Below, piece by piece: positions 18,241 through 27,434 of a stretch of 64,000 nt of DNA. The stretch is from positions 141,176 to 205,175 of the forward strand of contig JAZRFY010000030.1 in assembly GCA_045643885.1 (NCBI GenBank), given 5' to 3'. The first letter of the stretch is position 1. Each line of letters starts with the position of its first letter. Origin of the DNA: RGIG4608 sp045643885 (GTDB lineage: Bacteria > Bacillota > Clostridia > Oscillospirales > CAG-272). Position numbers and translations under genes: made by a program. The notes under the pieces were generated by a model. It did no database searches. It had not been told where the DNA came from and saw only the letters and a program-made list of their open reading frames with translations.

Positions 18241-19161
18241 TTACATTACCTCACTCACACATATCTGTGCATATATTTTTTCAATATCTTCTTTTTTAGG
18301 TGGCAGAGTACCGGATGTCAAGCAGGCTGCCGTTCCAAAGCTTACGGCAGTTTTCAAGCATCCAATTGCTTCCTCACCCAAATAAGTTCCCGCAAGGAAA
18401 CCTGCAATCGTACTATCACCTGCACCAATGGTGGAAATAGCTTCAATAACAGGACAGGTTGCTATATATACCTTATCTTCTGTAAGCAGCGCTGCTCCTT
18501 GTTCGCCAAGTGTTACCATTGTATTGGTTATGCCGTGCTCGGTAAATACAGCCGCTTTCTCAAGCACCTCTGAAAGTGTTTTGATTTCACAACCCAAATA
18601 ATCAGATATTTCTTCCTGATTGGGTTTAATCAGCCAAGGCTTGATATCAAAAATATCTTCTATCGTAAAGGATTTGGAATCCAAAACAATTCGCGCACCC
18701 TTCTTGTGAAGGATTTTTAAAAATTCTTTTGCATTCTCCTTGCTGATACCTGCAGGAATACGCCCTGTAAATGTAACGATCGTATCCTTTTCAATTACGA
18801 TATTGTCAAGCACCTCTTCAAGAATGTTATTATCCACCGAAAAACCTGAAAAGCTGATGCGCGTTTCAGTTCCATTTTCAAGGTGGAAGGTCAAATTTTC
18901 TCTAATTCTACCTTCTTTTTCAAGCAAAACGCAATCCATATCAGAGATGGCATTTTTAAACTCATCCCCATTTTCTTTTCCCAAAACAACAATAGCTGTA
19001 TTAGGAATTTGACCATTACAGAGCGCTCTGCTTATATTAACGCCTTTCCCTCCTGCTTCACGTGATTGCACATGTGCCAAATTTTCGCAGTTTAGTGCTA
19101 AGTTTTTCGCACATGCGTGAACATCATAAGCCGGATTCAAGGTCAATGTATATATTTTCAT
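18241..19161 (-). CDS. PfkB-family hexose-phosphate kinase (1-phosphofructokinase / tagatose-6-phosphate kinase type)
   Basis: A 306-residue ribokinase-fold enzyme of the 1-phosphofructokinase subgroup. It begins with the subgroup signature IYTLTLNPAYDV, has the glycine-rich EAGGKGVNISRAL sugar-phosphate site, and ends with GAGDSTIAGFLAG, the anion hole and catalytic Asp. It would phosphorylate a ketose 1- or 6-phosphate to a bisphosphate for aldol cleavage. It sits 14 bp downstream of a sorbose-1-phosphate-reductase-like gene, so both may process the same ketose phosphate. No PTS component or aldolase is present in the cluster. Substrate uncertain among fructose-1-P and tagatose phosphates. 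Confidence 0.88.
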   Translation of the reverse strand: MKIYTLTLNPAYDVHACAKNLALNCENLAHVQSREAGGKGVNISRALCNGQIPNTAIVVLGKENGDEFKNAISDMDCVLLEKEGRIRENLTFHLENGTETRISFSGFSVDNNILEEVLDNIVIEKDTIVTFTGRIPAGISKENAKEFLKILHKKGARIVLDSKSFTIEDIFDIKPWLIKPNQEEISDYLGCEIKTLSEVLEKAAVFTEHGITNTMVTLGEQGAALLTEDKVYIATCPVIEAISTIGAGDSTIAGFLAGTYLGEEAIGCLKTAVSFGTAACLTSGTLPPKKEDIEKIYAQICVSEVM

Positions 19162-19175
19162 ATTATCTCCTCTTT

Positions 19176-20429
19176 TTACAGACGAGGCGCATGCTCCAGC
19201 AGATACTTCTCTGCTTCAGCGCACCATAAACCACCGTTATTTTTAACAATAACAGCCAGTTTGGCATACATTGGATCAGTTTTACCAAGCTCTTCCAATT
19301 CATCAATAGCAATCAGTGGAATATCTAATTCGTTGTAGCAAACTTTTTTAGCTCCGTTGGGCTTTTCCATTGCAAAGAGTGTTTCGGGAGCCGCCTTCAT
19401 ACCTAAAATATGGGAAACAAGCGCACCTGCATTGATTTTGTTATCCTTAATTAAGTCCAAAACATCTGTCATATCCTCAGGAATGCTACCTGCAGTTCCT
19501 ACAACGTGAATACCGTCATAGTGAACTCGATAGAGATTCAAGCTACCGGGCATATCGTGTATGGGGGGGCCTGCAAAAAAGTTTATACAGCCATCCTCAC
19601 GACAAATTTTTTCAGACATAGAAAACAAAGCAGGAACAGGTACCATAACAAACACGTCGTCAAAGCCACCATCAGAAATCTGTTTCAAATACTCTACAGG
19701 ATCTTCTATATTCCCTGTATTGATAAATTGCAAATCAATGCCCTTTCCCTTGACCTTTACAGGATCACACATTTTTGCAGCGTAGTCAAGGCGCTCCTGG
19801 TTTAAATCGGTAACCACTATTTGAGACACACCGGCATAACCCACTGCCAACTCTACGCAGCCAATACCCATAGGGCCTGCACCACCGAGAATGGCAATAC
19901 GACCACCTTTTTTTGCGCCGTCTGTACGCACATAGTTGGTGTAGTCAGTATGATAGAAGCCTTTATAACCACGGATGCAGCATCCCAACGCCTCTGCAAG
20001 CGAGCCAGCAAAATAGCTATCCCCTTCATATGGAAGTAAACAGCCACGCTCCAACACAATCTTTGGAACTACTGCATACTGTGTATTACCACCAATATAT
20101 GGATATGAATAGCCGGGGTCATAGCCATTTGGCAATTTCAACGCAGGCTGAATAACTATCTTTTGACCTTTTTGCCAATCTTTCTTTACATTTTCACCAA
20201 CAGAAATAATCTCGCCACACATTTCATGACCGATAATGACTGGGTTTTCTGCCACGTCATTGGGTACACGCTTATGGGCACTGCCCTGCTTAATAGCTTT
20301 ATATGTAGAAGCGCAAACCGAGTCGCTGACCACACGGATAAGCACTTCATCTGCGGTAATTTCTGGTAATTCAAATTCTTCCAAACGGATATCATCCGCT
20401 CCATACAAACGAATAGCTTTTGTTTTCAT
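19176..20429 (-). CDS. zinc-dependent medium-chain dehydrogenase, L-sorbose-1-phosphate reductase-like
   Basis: A 417-residue MDR-superfamily oxidoreductase. The N-terminal MKTKAIRLYGADDIRLEEFE and the GHEMCGEI zinc-site motif match the subgroup that includes L-sorbose 1-phosphate reductase (SorE), which reduces sorbose-1-P to glucitol-6-P. The Rossmann motif is ILGGAGPMGIG near residue 180. The four-Cys structural zinc lobe is absent. ATG 20429 is chosen for its AGAGG site; an in-frame extension begins at 20447. It lies inside a run of glycosidase genes with a PfkB kinase following, so it may interconvert a liberated or transported polyol and ketose phosphate. Specificity is inferred. Confidence 0.78.
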   Translation of the reverse strand: MKTKAIRLYGADDIRLEEFELPEITADEVLIRVVSDSVCASTYKAIKQGSAHKRVPNDVAENPVIIGHEMCGEIISVGENVKKDWQKGQKIVIQPALKLPNGYDPGYSYPYIGGNTQYAVVPKIVLERGCLLPYEGDSYFAGSLAEALGCCIRGYKGFYHTDYTNYVRTDGAKKGGRIAILGGAGPMGIGCVELAVGYAGVSQIVVTDLNQERLDYAAKMCDPVKVKGKGIDLQFINTGNIEDPVEYLKQISDGGFDDVFVMVPVPALFSMSEKICREDGCINFFAGPPIHDMPGSLNLYRVHYDGIHVVGTAGSIPEDMTDVLDLIKDNKINAGALVSHILGMKAAPETLFAMEKPNGAKKVCYNELDIPLIAIDELEELGKTDPMYAKLAVIVKNNGGLWCAEAEKYLLEHAPRL

Positions 20430-20508
20430 TTTTATACCTCTATACACTTTAAATAATCAATGCCAGTAAATTTTATTTGTGCAAAGGTGGGCTTTATACA
20501 AATCTCAC

Positions 20509-22305
20509 TCAGTGCGTTTTTTGATTGATTCGGCAAACTCTTTCTACATCTACCTTCGGTTTGCGATTAGGAAGCAAAAGACCGTTAATCTCCTGCATAA
20601 CATCTGTCAACTGAGTGTAGCAATAGCCTTGGCAGAAAGGGATTTCCTTTATAGCCTCAGTGCAATCCTCAAAACGGACAAAAAAGGCTTCTTCATCGGT
20701 TTCCTTGCCGTGATAACCCCAAGTTTCCGCACCGCCAAGCTCACCCTGTAATCCAATGTTAGTAAATGCGATTCCTCCATACTCTGTTACCATAAATGCC
20801 TCTTTTCCGGTGGGGATATAGGCATCGGCGTAAGCGCGTCGACCATCACAGGTCTGCTTTTCAATGAAATCACGATCAGCAAAATGCTCTTTAAGAACTT
20901 CCCTTGTGTTATTGTAATCGTGCAAACCGCAAATATCAGTATGCATCTGCTCCCAACCGTCATTTCCGGAGCAAATTCGGGTGCCGTCTGCCGATTTAGT
21001 TAAATAATAAAGCATGGTTGCTGTGTCCTGCTGTCTCTTGTTAGAAACAATTTGCGGAACACCCCAGCTTTCATTCAAGGGTACCCAAGCAATAATACTG
21101 GGATGGTTAAAGTCACGACGGATAAATTCCTGCATCGTAACAGTCAAGTTTTCCACCGTCTCATCCGCAAAAGTATATGGGCTAGGAAGCTCGCCCCAAA
21201 CAAGAACGCCCATCTTATCTGCCCAGTAATAGTAGCGAGGATCTTCAATCTTTTGATGCTTTCTTGCACCGTTAAATCCAAATTTCTTCGTCCATTCCAA
21301 ATCCTCTCGGATTGCATCGTCACTTGGAGGCGTTATCAATGTATCAGGCCAGTAGCCCTGATCCAAAACAAGCTTTTGGTAAATGCGGTCGTTATTGAGA
21401 TATACCACACCATCGCGCACCTCTACTTTGCGCATACCAAAATATGTATCCACCGCATCGAGTTGCACTTCTTTATCTAAAAGTTGTACCTTCAAATCGT
21501 AAAGAGCAGGATTTCGGGGTGACCATAAAGCCACGGGTTCGAATGTATCCCTTGTATCCATATCAATAACAATCGTTACGTTTCTATTGACAGTAGTAGT
21601 CACAACATTTCGGATTTCTTTCTCATTAAGCTTAACGTCAAGTGCAAGAGTCACCTTTCTATCAGGAACTCTGTTAAGCATAATTTCTACAGAAGCCAAT
21701 CCTTTTTCGATATCAGGTGTAACATGAATATAATCTATCCTTGTCTCACTCGCCGCTTCTAAATAAACTGTTTGCCAAATACCGCTATGAGGAGTATACC
21801 AGCAAAGGTACAATCCTTCCTTCCAGTTCTGCTTACCGCGAGGTTGAATAGGATCGGGCATATCCACTACTCGAACACATAGATCGTTTTCACCCTCAGT
21901 TAAAAAAGGTGTAACGTCAAGCTGAAAAGGTGTATATCCTCCCTTATGTCCACCAACAGACATACCGTTGACATAGACCGTTGCCTCATAATCAACCGCA
22001 CCAAAATTCATCAATATGTTTCTACCCTGCATTTTCGCAGGAACAGTAAATTTTCGGCGGTACCACATAATCGGATGAATTTCGTCGGTAGGTCCAATAC
22101 CGCTTGCCGCACTTTGATAGCAAAACGGCACGGTAATGGTCTTATCAAGCTTATAATCCGGCTTATACCAGCCTTCCTTTAAACCAATATTATTATCGTC
22201 AAAAGCAAACTCCCAAACGCCATTCAAATTATAAAAGGTATCCCTCATAAAATCGGGACGGGGATGCTCAGGACGAGGAATATTACAATTAATTTGCTCG
22301 CACAT
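20509..22305 (-). CDS. glycoside hydrolase family 2 (beta-glucuronidase/galactosidase-like), 598 aa
   Basis: Compact GH2 enzyme of about beta-glucuronidase length with no leader peptide. The N-terminal jelly roll (HPRPDFMRDTFYNLNGVWEF) is followed by an Ig-like domain and a TIM barrel. The acid/base Glu lies in VPLNESWGVP near residue 408 and the nucleophile Glu in MVTEYGGIAF near residue 506. Compared with the other GH2 in this operon it lacks the C-terminal extensions. The motif KHQKIEDPRYYYWADKMG is typical of a GH2 subgroup from gut Firmicutes. The ATG has GAGGAG upstream. Cytoplasmic hydrolysis of imported oligosaccharides is likely. Confidence 0.9.
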   Translation of the reverse strand: MCEQINCNIPRPEHPRPDFMRDTFYNLNGVWEFAFDDNNIGLKEGWYKPDYKLDKTITVPFCYQSAASGIGPTDEIHPIMWYRRKFTVPAKMQGRNILMNFGAVDYEATVYVNGMSVGGHKGGYTPFQLDVTPFLTEGENDLCVRVVDMPDPIQPRGKQNWKEGLYLCWYTPHSGIWQTVYLEAASETRIDYIHVTPDIEKGLASVEIMLNRVPDRKVTLALDVKLNEKEIRNVVTTTVNRNVTIVIDMDTRDTFEPVALWSPRNPALYDLKVQLLDKEVQLDAVDTYFGMRKVEVRDGVVYLNNDRIYQKLVLDQGYWPDTLITPPSDDAIREDLEWTKKFGFNGARKHQKIEDPRYYYWADKMGVLVWGELPSPYTFADETVENLTVTMQEFIRRDFNHPSIIAWVPLNESWGVPQIVSNKRQQDTATMLYYLTKSADGTRICSGNDGWEQMHTDICGLHDYNNTREVLKEHFADRDFIEKQTCDGRRAYADAYIPTGKEAFMVTEYGGIAFTNIGLQGELGGAETWGYHGKETDEEAFFVRFEDCTEAIKEIPFCQGYCYTQLTDVMQEINGLLLPNRKPKVDVERVCRINQKTH

Positions 22306-22332
22306 AACAAACTCCTCTGTGCTAAAAAATTT

Positions 22333-24696
22333 TTAATCTAACTTTAGTAACATGCTCAACACACGCTTTGCGCTGATTTCTAACGTTTCCCTTGTAATTG
22401 CACCGTTTTCAAGCGCAATAAGCAATCGTTCAGGGTAACCACCTGGCATACGGATATCATTGCCCGCATTTATTTCTACGTAGTGTTCGGAATAGGTATG
22501 CCAGTCCGTACTTACTATGCCGTCAAAGCCCCATTCATCTCTCAATATATCTGTCAGCAATTCGCCACATTCCGATGCGCGAACACCGTTAATCAAATTA
22601 TATGAACTCATAATATACCACGGGTCGGCAGTTTTTACGATAATTTCAAATGCCTTCAGATAAATTTCACGGGCAGCACGCTCGGAAACACGAGAATCAC
22701 TGTTTTTTCGATTGGTTTCCTTATTGTTGAGTGCAAAATGCTTAACAGAGGCCGATACTTTTTGAGATTGTATGCCTCGCACCATTCCCGCAGCCATCAT
22801 ACCGGCTACGAAAGGATCTTCTGAATAATATTCAAAGTTTCTTCCGCACAAAGGACTTCTGTGAATATTGATCGCAGGTGTAAGCCAAATAGCCAAATTG
22901 TTTTCCTTTAACTCTTTTGCGCCTGCTTCACCGATTGCATAGGCAATCTTGGGGTCCCAAGAACACGCAACCTGTGTACTGCAAGGAAATGCCGTGGTGT
23001 AAATGCCACATTCCTGATTGATACGAACACCGGCAGGGCCGTCAGCAGTCATCGCATTAGGAACACCAAAGTCCGGCAAATTACCAAACCCACAAGTATT
23101 TGCAACACCAAAATTGGGCTGACCACCCAACATGTGGCAAATAGCTTCGTTTGGAAGCTGGGCAACAAATTCATCCAATGTGATTTTGCCATCTGCCACC
23201 TCATCGAACCAGTGAATATCTCTTTTATCTCTGTCGCGTGGCACAGTTGTTACAAGGCGCATTGGTGTATAAGCATTTTGCAACACTTCTTCAGGTACTT
23301 CCGGCATAAAATCACAGGATTCTCTCTTTCTTTCAAATATAGGAAGCTCCTCATAACTACCATCAGCAAGAAGTCGCTTTTTAAGTGCGTTAGGCTGAAG
23401 CTTTGTACTAAGCTGCTCAACGATCACGTCCTCCTTCAAGCAGTATGCATAAGTACTACAGAAAGTATTGCGAACGGAATTACCAATATGGAAGCCATAT
23501 ATTCCCTTTTCCAATACGTAAGCCGCCTTTGCTACCTTTCCCAAGTCATCATAGGACGCCATTGTCGACAAATTCCAAGTAAGAATTAATTCCTGAGTGC
23601 AACCGGGCGCTAAAAGCTCAGTTTTTTGGAAAGCAATCAAGCTGCGGCTTGCTTTTCCAAGCTTGCCTTGAGGTGCTTCGAGATAAACCTGAATAACCTC
23701 CTTGCCCGCTACATCTCCAATATTTTGGACTGAAACCTTAGCTGTAAACTTTCCGTCATTCTGTTCTATTCCTATTATTTTCCAATCAAATTTTGTATAT
23801 GATAAACCAAATCCAAATGGATAATTGACTTTTTCTGCCTCACCCGGTATAGTTTCGAAATAGCGATAGCCGACATAAATGTCTTCTGTATAATCTACGT
23901 AAGCATCGGACTCATGGAAGTTCTCAGTTGAAGGATAGTCTTCCAAGCGCTTTGCAAAGGTATCGGTCAGCTTTCCGCAAGGTGTACCAATGCCACAAAG
24001 CAATTCTGCCGCCGCCGTGCCGCCTTCCATACCTCCCTGCCAAGCCATAAGCACACCCTGAATAGCATTTTCGTTGCAGAACCATTCGGTATCTACCATA
24101 CCGCCCACGTTCATAACAACAACAATCTTTGGGAAATATTTCTTTACCTGCTCTACCATTGCTCGTTCAGCATAGGATAGATAGAAATCTCCCTCCTCGT
24201 ACATAGGGTGTCCTTTAAGATCTCTATCCCATCCCTCTCCCGAAAAACGAGAAATAGAGATTACCGCAGTATCGGTATAGTTACGAACACCTTCACAAAG
24301 AGCATCTGAAAGCTCGGGCTCAGGCTTTTGACCCGGCCAATAGAATGTATCCGATATTTTCTGTATGTAATGACGGTAAAAGTCTGCAAGTTCCTCACAA
24401 ACTTCCACGCGGTTGTTTAACTTCTTAAATCCATCGTAAAGATTTGTCGAATAGGATACAGTTACGTCACCGCTACCGCCACCGCCTTTAACATAATCAA
24501 AGGTAGCAATGCCAAAAAGAGCAAGCTTTGTTCCACTTGCAAATGGCAAAATGTTGCCATTGTTCTTTAGCAAAACCATTCCTTCCTTAGCCGCATTTTT
24601 AGAAAGCTCTATATGTGCAGCGCAGGCAGTAACACGCTGACCGTTTTCACCTAAGGGCAAATTGGGATGATACTTAATTCTTCTCCATTTTGTCAT
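22333..24696 (-). CDS. glycoside hydrolase family 3 with swapped domain order (beta-glucosidase-like)
   Basis: A 787-residue GH3 enzyme in which the usual C-terminal half comes first. Residues 20-300 hold the alpha/beta sandwich (AAKEGMVLLKNNGNILPF; GGGGSGDV near 74), followed by a fibronectin-III-like domain. The TIM barrel (LTPAINIHRSPLCGRNFEYY; SVKHFALNNKETNR) occupies the C-terminal half, with the nucleophile Asp in IVSTDWHTY near residue 728. This permuted order is known from some rumen Clostridia beta-glucosidases such as those of Ruminococcus and Butyrivibrio. No leader peptide. The ATG has AGGAGG upstream. Linkage and sugar specificity are undetermined. Confidence 0.92.
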   Translation of the reverse strand: MTKWRRIKYHPNLPLGENGQRVTACAAHIELSKNAAKEGMVLLKNNGNILPFASGTKLALFGIATFDYVKGGGGSGDVTVSYSTNLYDGFKKLNNRVEVCEELADFYRHYIQKISDTFYWPGQKPEPELSDALCEGVRNYTDTAVISISRFSGEGWDRDLKGHPMYEEGDFYLSYAERAMVEQVKKYFPKIVVVMNVGGMVDTEWFCNENAIQGVLMAWQGGMEGGTAAAELLCGIGTPCGKLTDTFAKRLEDYPSTENFHESDAYVDYTEDIYVGYRYFETIPGEAEKVNYPFGFGLSYTKFDWKIIGIEQNDGKFTAKVSVQNIGDVAGKEVIQVYLEAPQGKLGKASRSLIAFQKTELLAPGCTQELILTWNLSTMASYDDLGKVAKAAYVLEKGIYGFHIGNSVRNTFCSTYAYCLKEDVIVEQLSTKLQPNALKKRLLADGSYEELPIFERKRESCDFMPEVPEEVLQNAYTPMRLVTTVPRDRDKRDIHWFDEVADGKITLDEFVAQLPNEAICHMLGGQPNFGVANTCGFGNLPDFGVPNAMTADGPAGVRINQECGIYTTAFPCSTQVACSWDPKIAYAIGEAGAKELKENNLAIWLTPAINIHRSPLCGRNFEYYSEDPFVAGMMAAGMVRGIQSQKVSASVKHFALNNKETNRKNSDSRVSERAAREIYLKAFEIIVKTADPWYIMSSYNLINGVRASECGELLTDILRDEWGFDGIVSTDWHTYSEHYVEINAGNDIRMPGGYPERLLIALENGAITRETLEISAKRVLSMLLKLD

Positions 24697-24799
24697 CTTT
24701 ACATCCTCCTATATATATGAAATACGATTGTTCGACATCATTCAAAAACAGTTTCTATCTTAACGGTAGAAATCATTTTTCAGTAATGTCTTTTGAAAT

Positions 24800-24822
24800 G
24801 AGGGGCAGCGAAGCCGCCCCTC
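24800..24822 (-). other. GC-rich intercistronic hairpin
   Basis: GAGGGGC-GC / GC-GCCCCTC stem with a GAA loop between the cysteine-rich lipoprotein gene and the GH3 gene. On the minus strand it is followed by ATTTC rather than a T-run. Partial termination or mRNA stabilisation is more likely than full termination. Confidence 0.6.
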
Positions 24823-24842
24823 TTGATTATAAAATCAATGAT

Positions 24843-27326
24843 TTATTCTGTCATATAGAATTCGTACTTAACATCAATTGCATAGCTAAAGTTGTATGTT
24901 GTAACCTTGAACTGATTAAGTACAGTAGTTTCTGCCAAGGAAATGGGTGTGTCGGCACGGTGAGAAATAACCTTACCGTTAAGCTTGATGTCTATATTTG
25001 ATCCATCACGAACAAGTTCAAACCATACGCCCTCACCGTTAGCAACAGCAGCATTTTCCGCATCATTCAAATCGTAGTACCACTTCCAGCTACCGAACAT
25101 ACCGCTCATGGACTGTATCATATAGTGGCCCTTGCCGTCCTTGTTCACAAGACGAAGCTCTGCCTTCTGACCGTCTGAAAATATCATCTTAAGAACAATA
25201 GCAAAATCCGTCTTGGTTCCACCGGAGGGATCCTTAACAAGAACCTTACCACCATAGCATTTATCTGCTGTGGGAACCAATTCACCGTTCTTCTCTCCAC
25301 CTGCAGGTATGGGTGAGTGGAACACACCGTGTGCCTGATTAAGTACAATATATTCAGCAGTCCAGAACCAATCGCCCTTTACGTTAACAAATTCACCGGT
25401 AATGTCATATGTCTTGCCTGCTTCAACCACAAAGCTATACTTGCTGTTTGTATCTACCAAAATAGGAGCACCGTTGATATAAAGCTTCTGTGCATAGTCC
25501 TTAGCAGGTGAAACTGTCAAAGTAACTGTATCACCAACCTTGTAACTTGTCTTGTCAGCAGTAACAGTACCGTTTTCAAAAGTGGATATTACAATAGCAG
25601 GAACACAGATGTGATCACAACCATCGTTAGAACACTTAACTTCAGTAGCTATATTGCCGTCATCTGCTTCAGGAGTGTGACTTCCCTTAGCTTCAGTTGT
25701 TATTGTGCCACATATAGAGCACTTTACAGCTGTTGTGCAGTCGCCGTCGTCCGCTTCAGGTTTGTGATCAGTGCACAAGTTAGCACCGCAAACGTCACAT
25801 TTGTAGTCGTCGTTATTATTCTTGTGACCTGCAGAACCAGCATCAACTATAGTATTCTTTTCAGTACAGTTATCACATTGTGCAGTCTTAGTACCATCTA
25901 CAGTACATGTTGCATCGTTGTTAGATGTATAGTTTGTGTAGGAGTGACCAAGTTCTTTGCCCATAGTTTCACCACATTTTGAACATGTTTTGGGAGTTGT
26001 GCATGTTGCAGCATCCCAAGTGTGTTCACAAGCTTCAGTTACTGCGAAAGGAATTTCAACGTAAGAGCCCTTGTTACCCCAGTGATGGAGACCGACAGCA
26101 ACAACCTTGTTTTCAGCAGTAACACCGGAAATTTCATAAGTTTCCAAAACTACACCGCCGAATGTAACCTGGATATGGTTACCATCAATACGTTCAAGCT
26201 TGAATTCAGCACCATTGCCATTCAAAGCTGCAGTTGCTTCTGCGTTCCATTCAGCAAGGTTACGCCAAGCACCACTCCATCCGGTTGTAGAATCTTTATC
26301 ACCAGCAATCTTGCCGCCGAAATGTTGGTAAGCGTATATTTTACTTGTGTCAATCCACATACTGAAAGCATAATAATTTCCGTTGTCAAGCTTCATATAC
26401 AAAGCAATACGCCAACCGCCATCAGGACCGTTTTCATAGCTGTTTTCCACTTCTCTGTAGTTCTTGGCATTGATTGAGAATGATTCGTAATTACCCTTAA
26501 TCTGGAACCACCAAGCGTCATTGTTGTTGGGATAGTAGGTTGTTACGATGCCGTGAGCCTGGTTGCTGTAATCCCATCTGGTCACGTCACCGGCAGCCAT
26601 ATCCAAAACGAGTTCAAAAGAACCGCTGATTACATAAGTGTCCTTTTCAGCAACAAATGTATAAACATTGTTATTCCAATCAAGAATCAACGCTTCACCA
26701 TTGATGTAAAGCTTTTGCGCATAACCGAAATCGGGGTTAATTGTAAGTTTAACGGTATCGCCAATAGCATAGTTGATTTTGTCCGCTATAACTGCGCCGT
26801 TTTCGAAATTAGGAATTGTGAGAGTGATCGCTTCCTTAGCTTCAACGAAAACATGGTCGCAACGTTCACATGTAACAGCAGTTGTTACATCGCCATCGTC
26901 TTCGCCTGCCTTGTGGCCCAAAGCCTCGATAACACTCTGCTCAAGAGTGGTTACACCACAAACAGAGCACTTCTTGCCGTCAGTCATACCGGCTTCGGTA
27001 CAAGTGGCAGCCTGGCCTGCAACTGTTTCTTCAGTATGACCTTTAGCCGCAATAACAGTCTGCTGAACGGTGGTTTCACCGCAAACAGTACACTTTTGGC
27101 CGTCAGTCATACCTGCATCGGTACAAGTAGCAGGTGTGCCTGCAATAGTTTCTTCGGTATGGCCGAGAGGTTCACCCTCAGTTGCATCACACAAAGAACA
27201 AGTTTTAGGAGCGGTACAAGTTGCATCTGTCCAATCATGCTCACAAGCAGGTGTTGGGTCGAAGCAACCGGTAAGCAAGATCATCGCCATACAAAAAATA
27301 GCGATCAAAGTTAATACTTTTTTCAT
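24843..27326 (-). CDS. large cysteine-rich surface lipoprotein with duplicated repeat/lectin-like architecture
   Basis: An 827-residue lipoprotein: leader MKKVLTLIAIFCMAMILLTG then Cys. The start at 27326 is set by AAGGAGG 9 bp upstream. Residues ~25-150 are short repeats of the form ATCT-xAG-MTDGxKCxVCG-xT, with paired CxxC and GH endings; a second, more degenerate set occupies the middle. Each set is followed by an Ig/InlB-like ~60-residue unit (NGAVIADKINYAIGDTVKLT; NGTVTADKTSYKVGDTVTLT) and a beta-sandwich of ~170 residues resembling carbohydrate-binding domains (SNQAHGIV; LNQAHGVF). The whole block is thus duplicated. It probably binds glycan at the cell surface for the transporter and hydrolases of the same operon. 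Confidence 0.75.
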   Translation of the reverse strand: MKKVLTLIAIFCMAMILLTGCFDPTPACEHDWTDATCTAPKTCSLCDATEGEPLGHTEETIAGTPATCTDAGMTDGQKCTVCGETTVQQTVIAAKGHTEETVAGQAATCTEAGMTDGKKCSVCGVTTLEQSVIEALGHKAGEDDGDVTTAVTCERCDHVFVEAKEAITLTIPNFENGAVIADKINYAIGDTVKLTINPDFGYAQKLYINGEALILDWNNNVYTFVAEKDTYVISGSFELVLDMAAGDVTRWDYSNQAHGIVTTYYPNNNDAWWFQIKGNYESFSINAKNYREVENSYENGPDGGWRIALYMKLDNGNYYAFSMWIDTSKIYAYQHFGGKIAGDKDSTTGWSGAWRNLAEWNAEATAALNGNGAEFKLERIDGNHIQVTFGGVVLETYEISGVTAENKVVAVGLHHWGNKGSYVEIPFAVTEACEHTWDAATCTTPKTCSKCGETMGKELGHSYTNYTSNNDATCTVDGTKTAQCDNCTEKNTIVDAGSAGHKNNNDDYKCDVCGANLCTDHKPEADDGDCTTAVKCSICGTITTEAKGSHTPEADDGNIATEVKCSNDGCDHICVPAIVISTFENGTVTADKTSYKVGDTVTLTVSPAKDYAQKLYINGAPILVDTNSKYSFVVEAGKTYDITGEFVNVKGDWFWTAEYIVLNQAHGVFHSPIPAGGEKNGELVPTADKCYGGKVLVKDPSGGTKTDFAIVLKMIFSDGQKAELRLVNKDGKGHYMIQSMSGMFGSWKWYYDLNDAENAAVANGEGVWFELVRDGSNIDIKLNGKVISHRADTPISLAETTVLNQFKVTTYNFSYAIDVKYEFYMTE

Positions 27327-27393
27327 GAGTTTTTTCCTCCTTAATATATTTATAGCATTTAACAAATGCTATTGATTAACGTGTTTATTTCCT

Positions 27394-27422
27394 TGCCTGC
27401 ATCTGCATCGCAGATGCAGGCA
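27394..27422 (-). other. perfect 13-bp intercistronic hairpin
   Basis: 27394-27406 is the exact reverse complement of 27410-27422, with a 3-nt loop, between the CBM9-like and cysteine-rich lipoprotein genes. No T-run follows on the minus strand. It is likely an mRNA processing or 3'-end protection hairpin that raises the upstream transport genes above the downstream enzymes. Confidence 0.65.
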
Positions 27423-27434
27423 TATGGTATAAAA

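Noticed and set aside
26553..27314. Plus-strand open frame opposite the cysteine-rich lipoprotein
   Set aside because: It arises from the repeated codon pattern of the real gene; the apparent repeats are the mirror of the Cys units.
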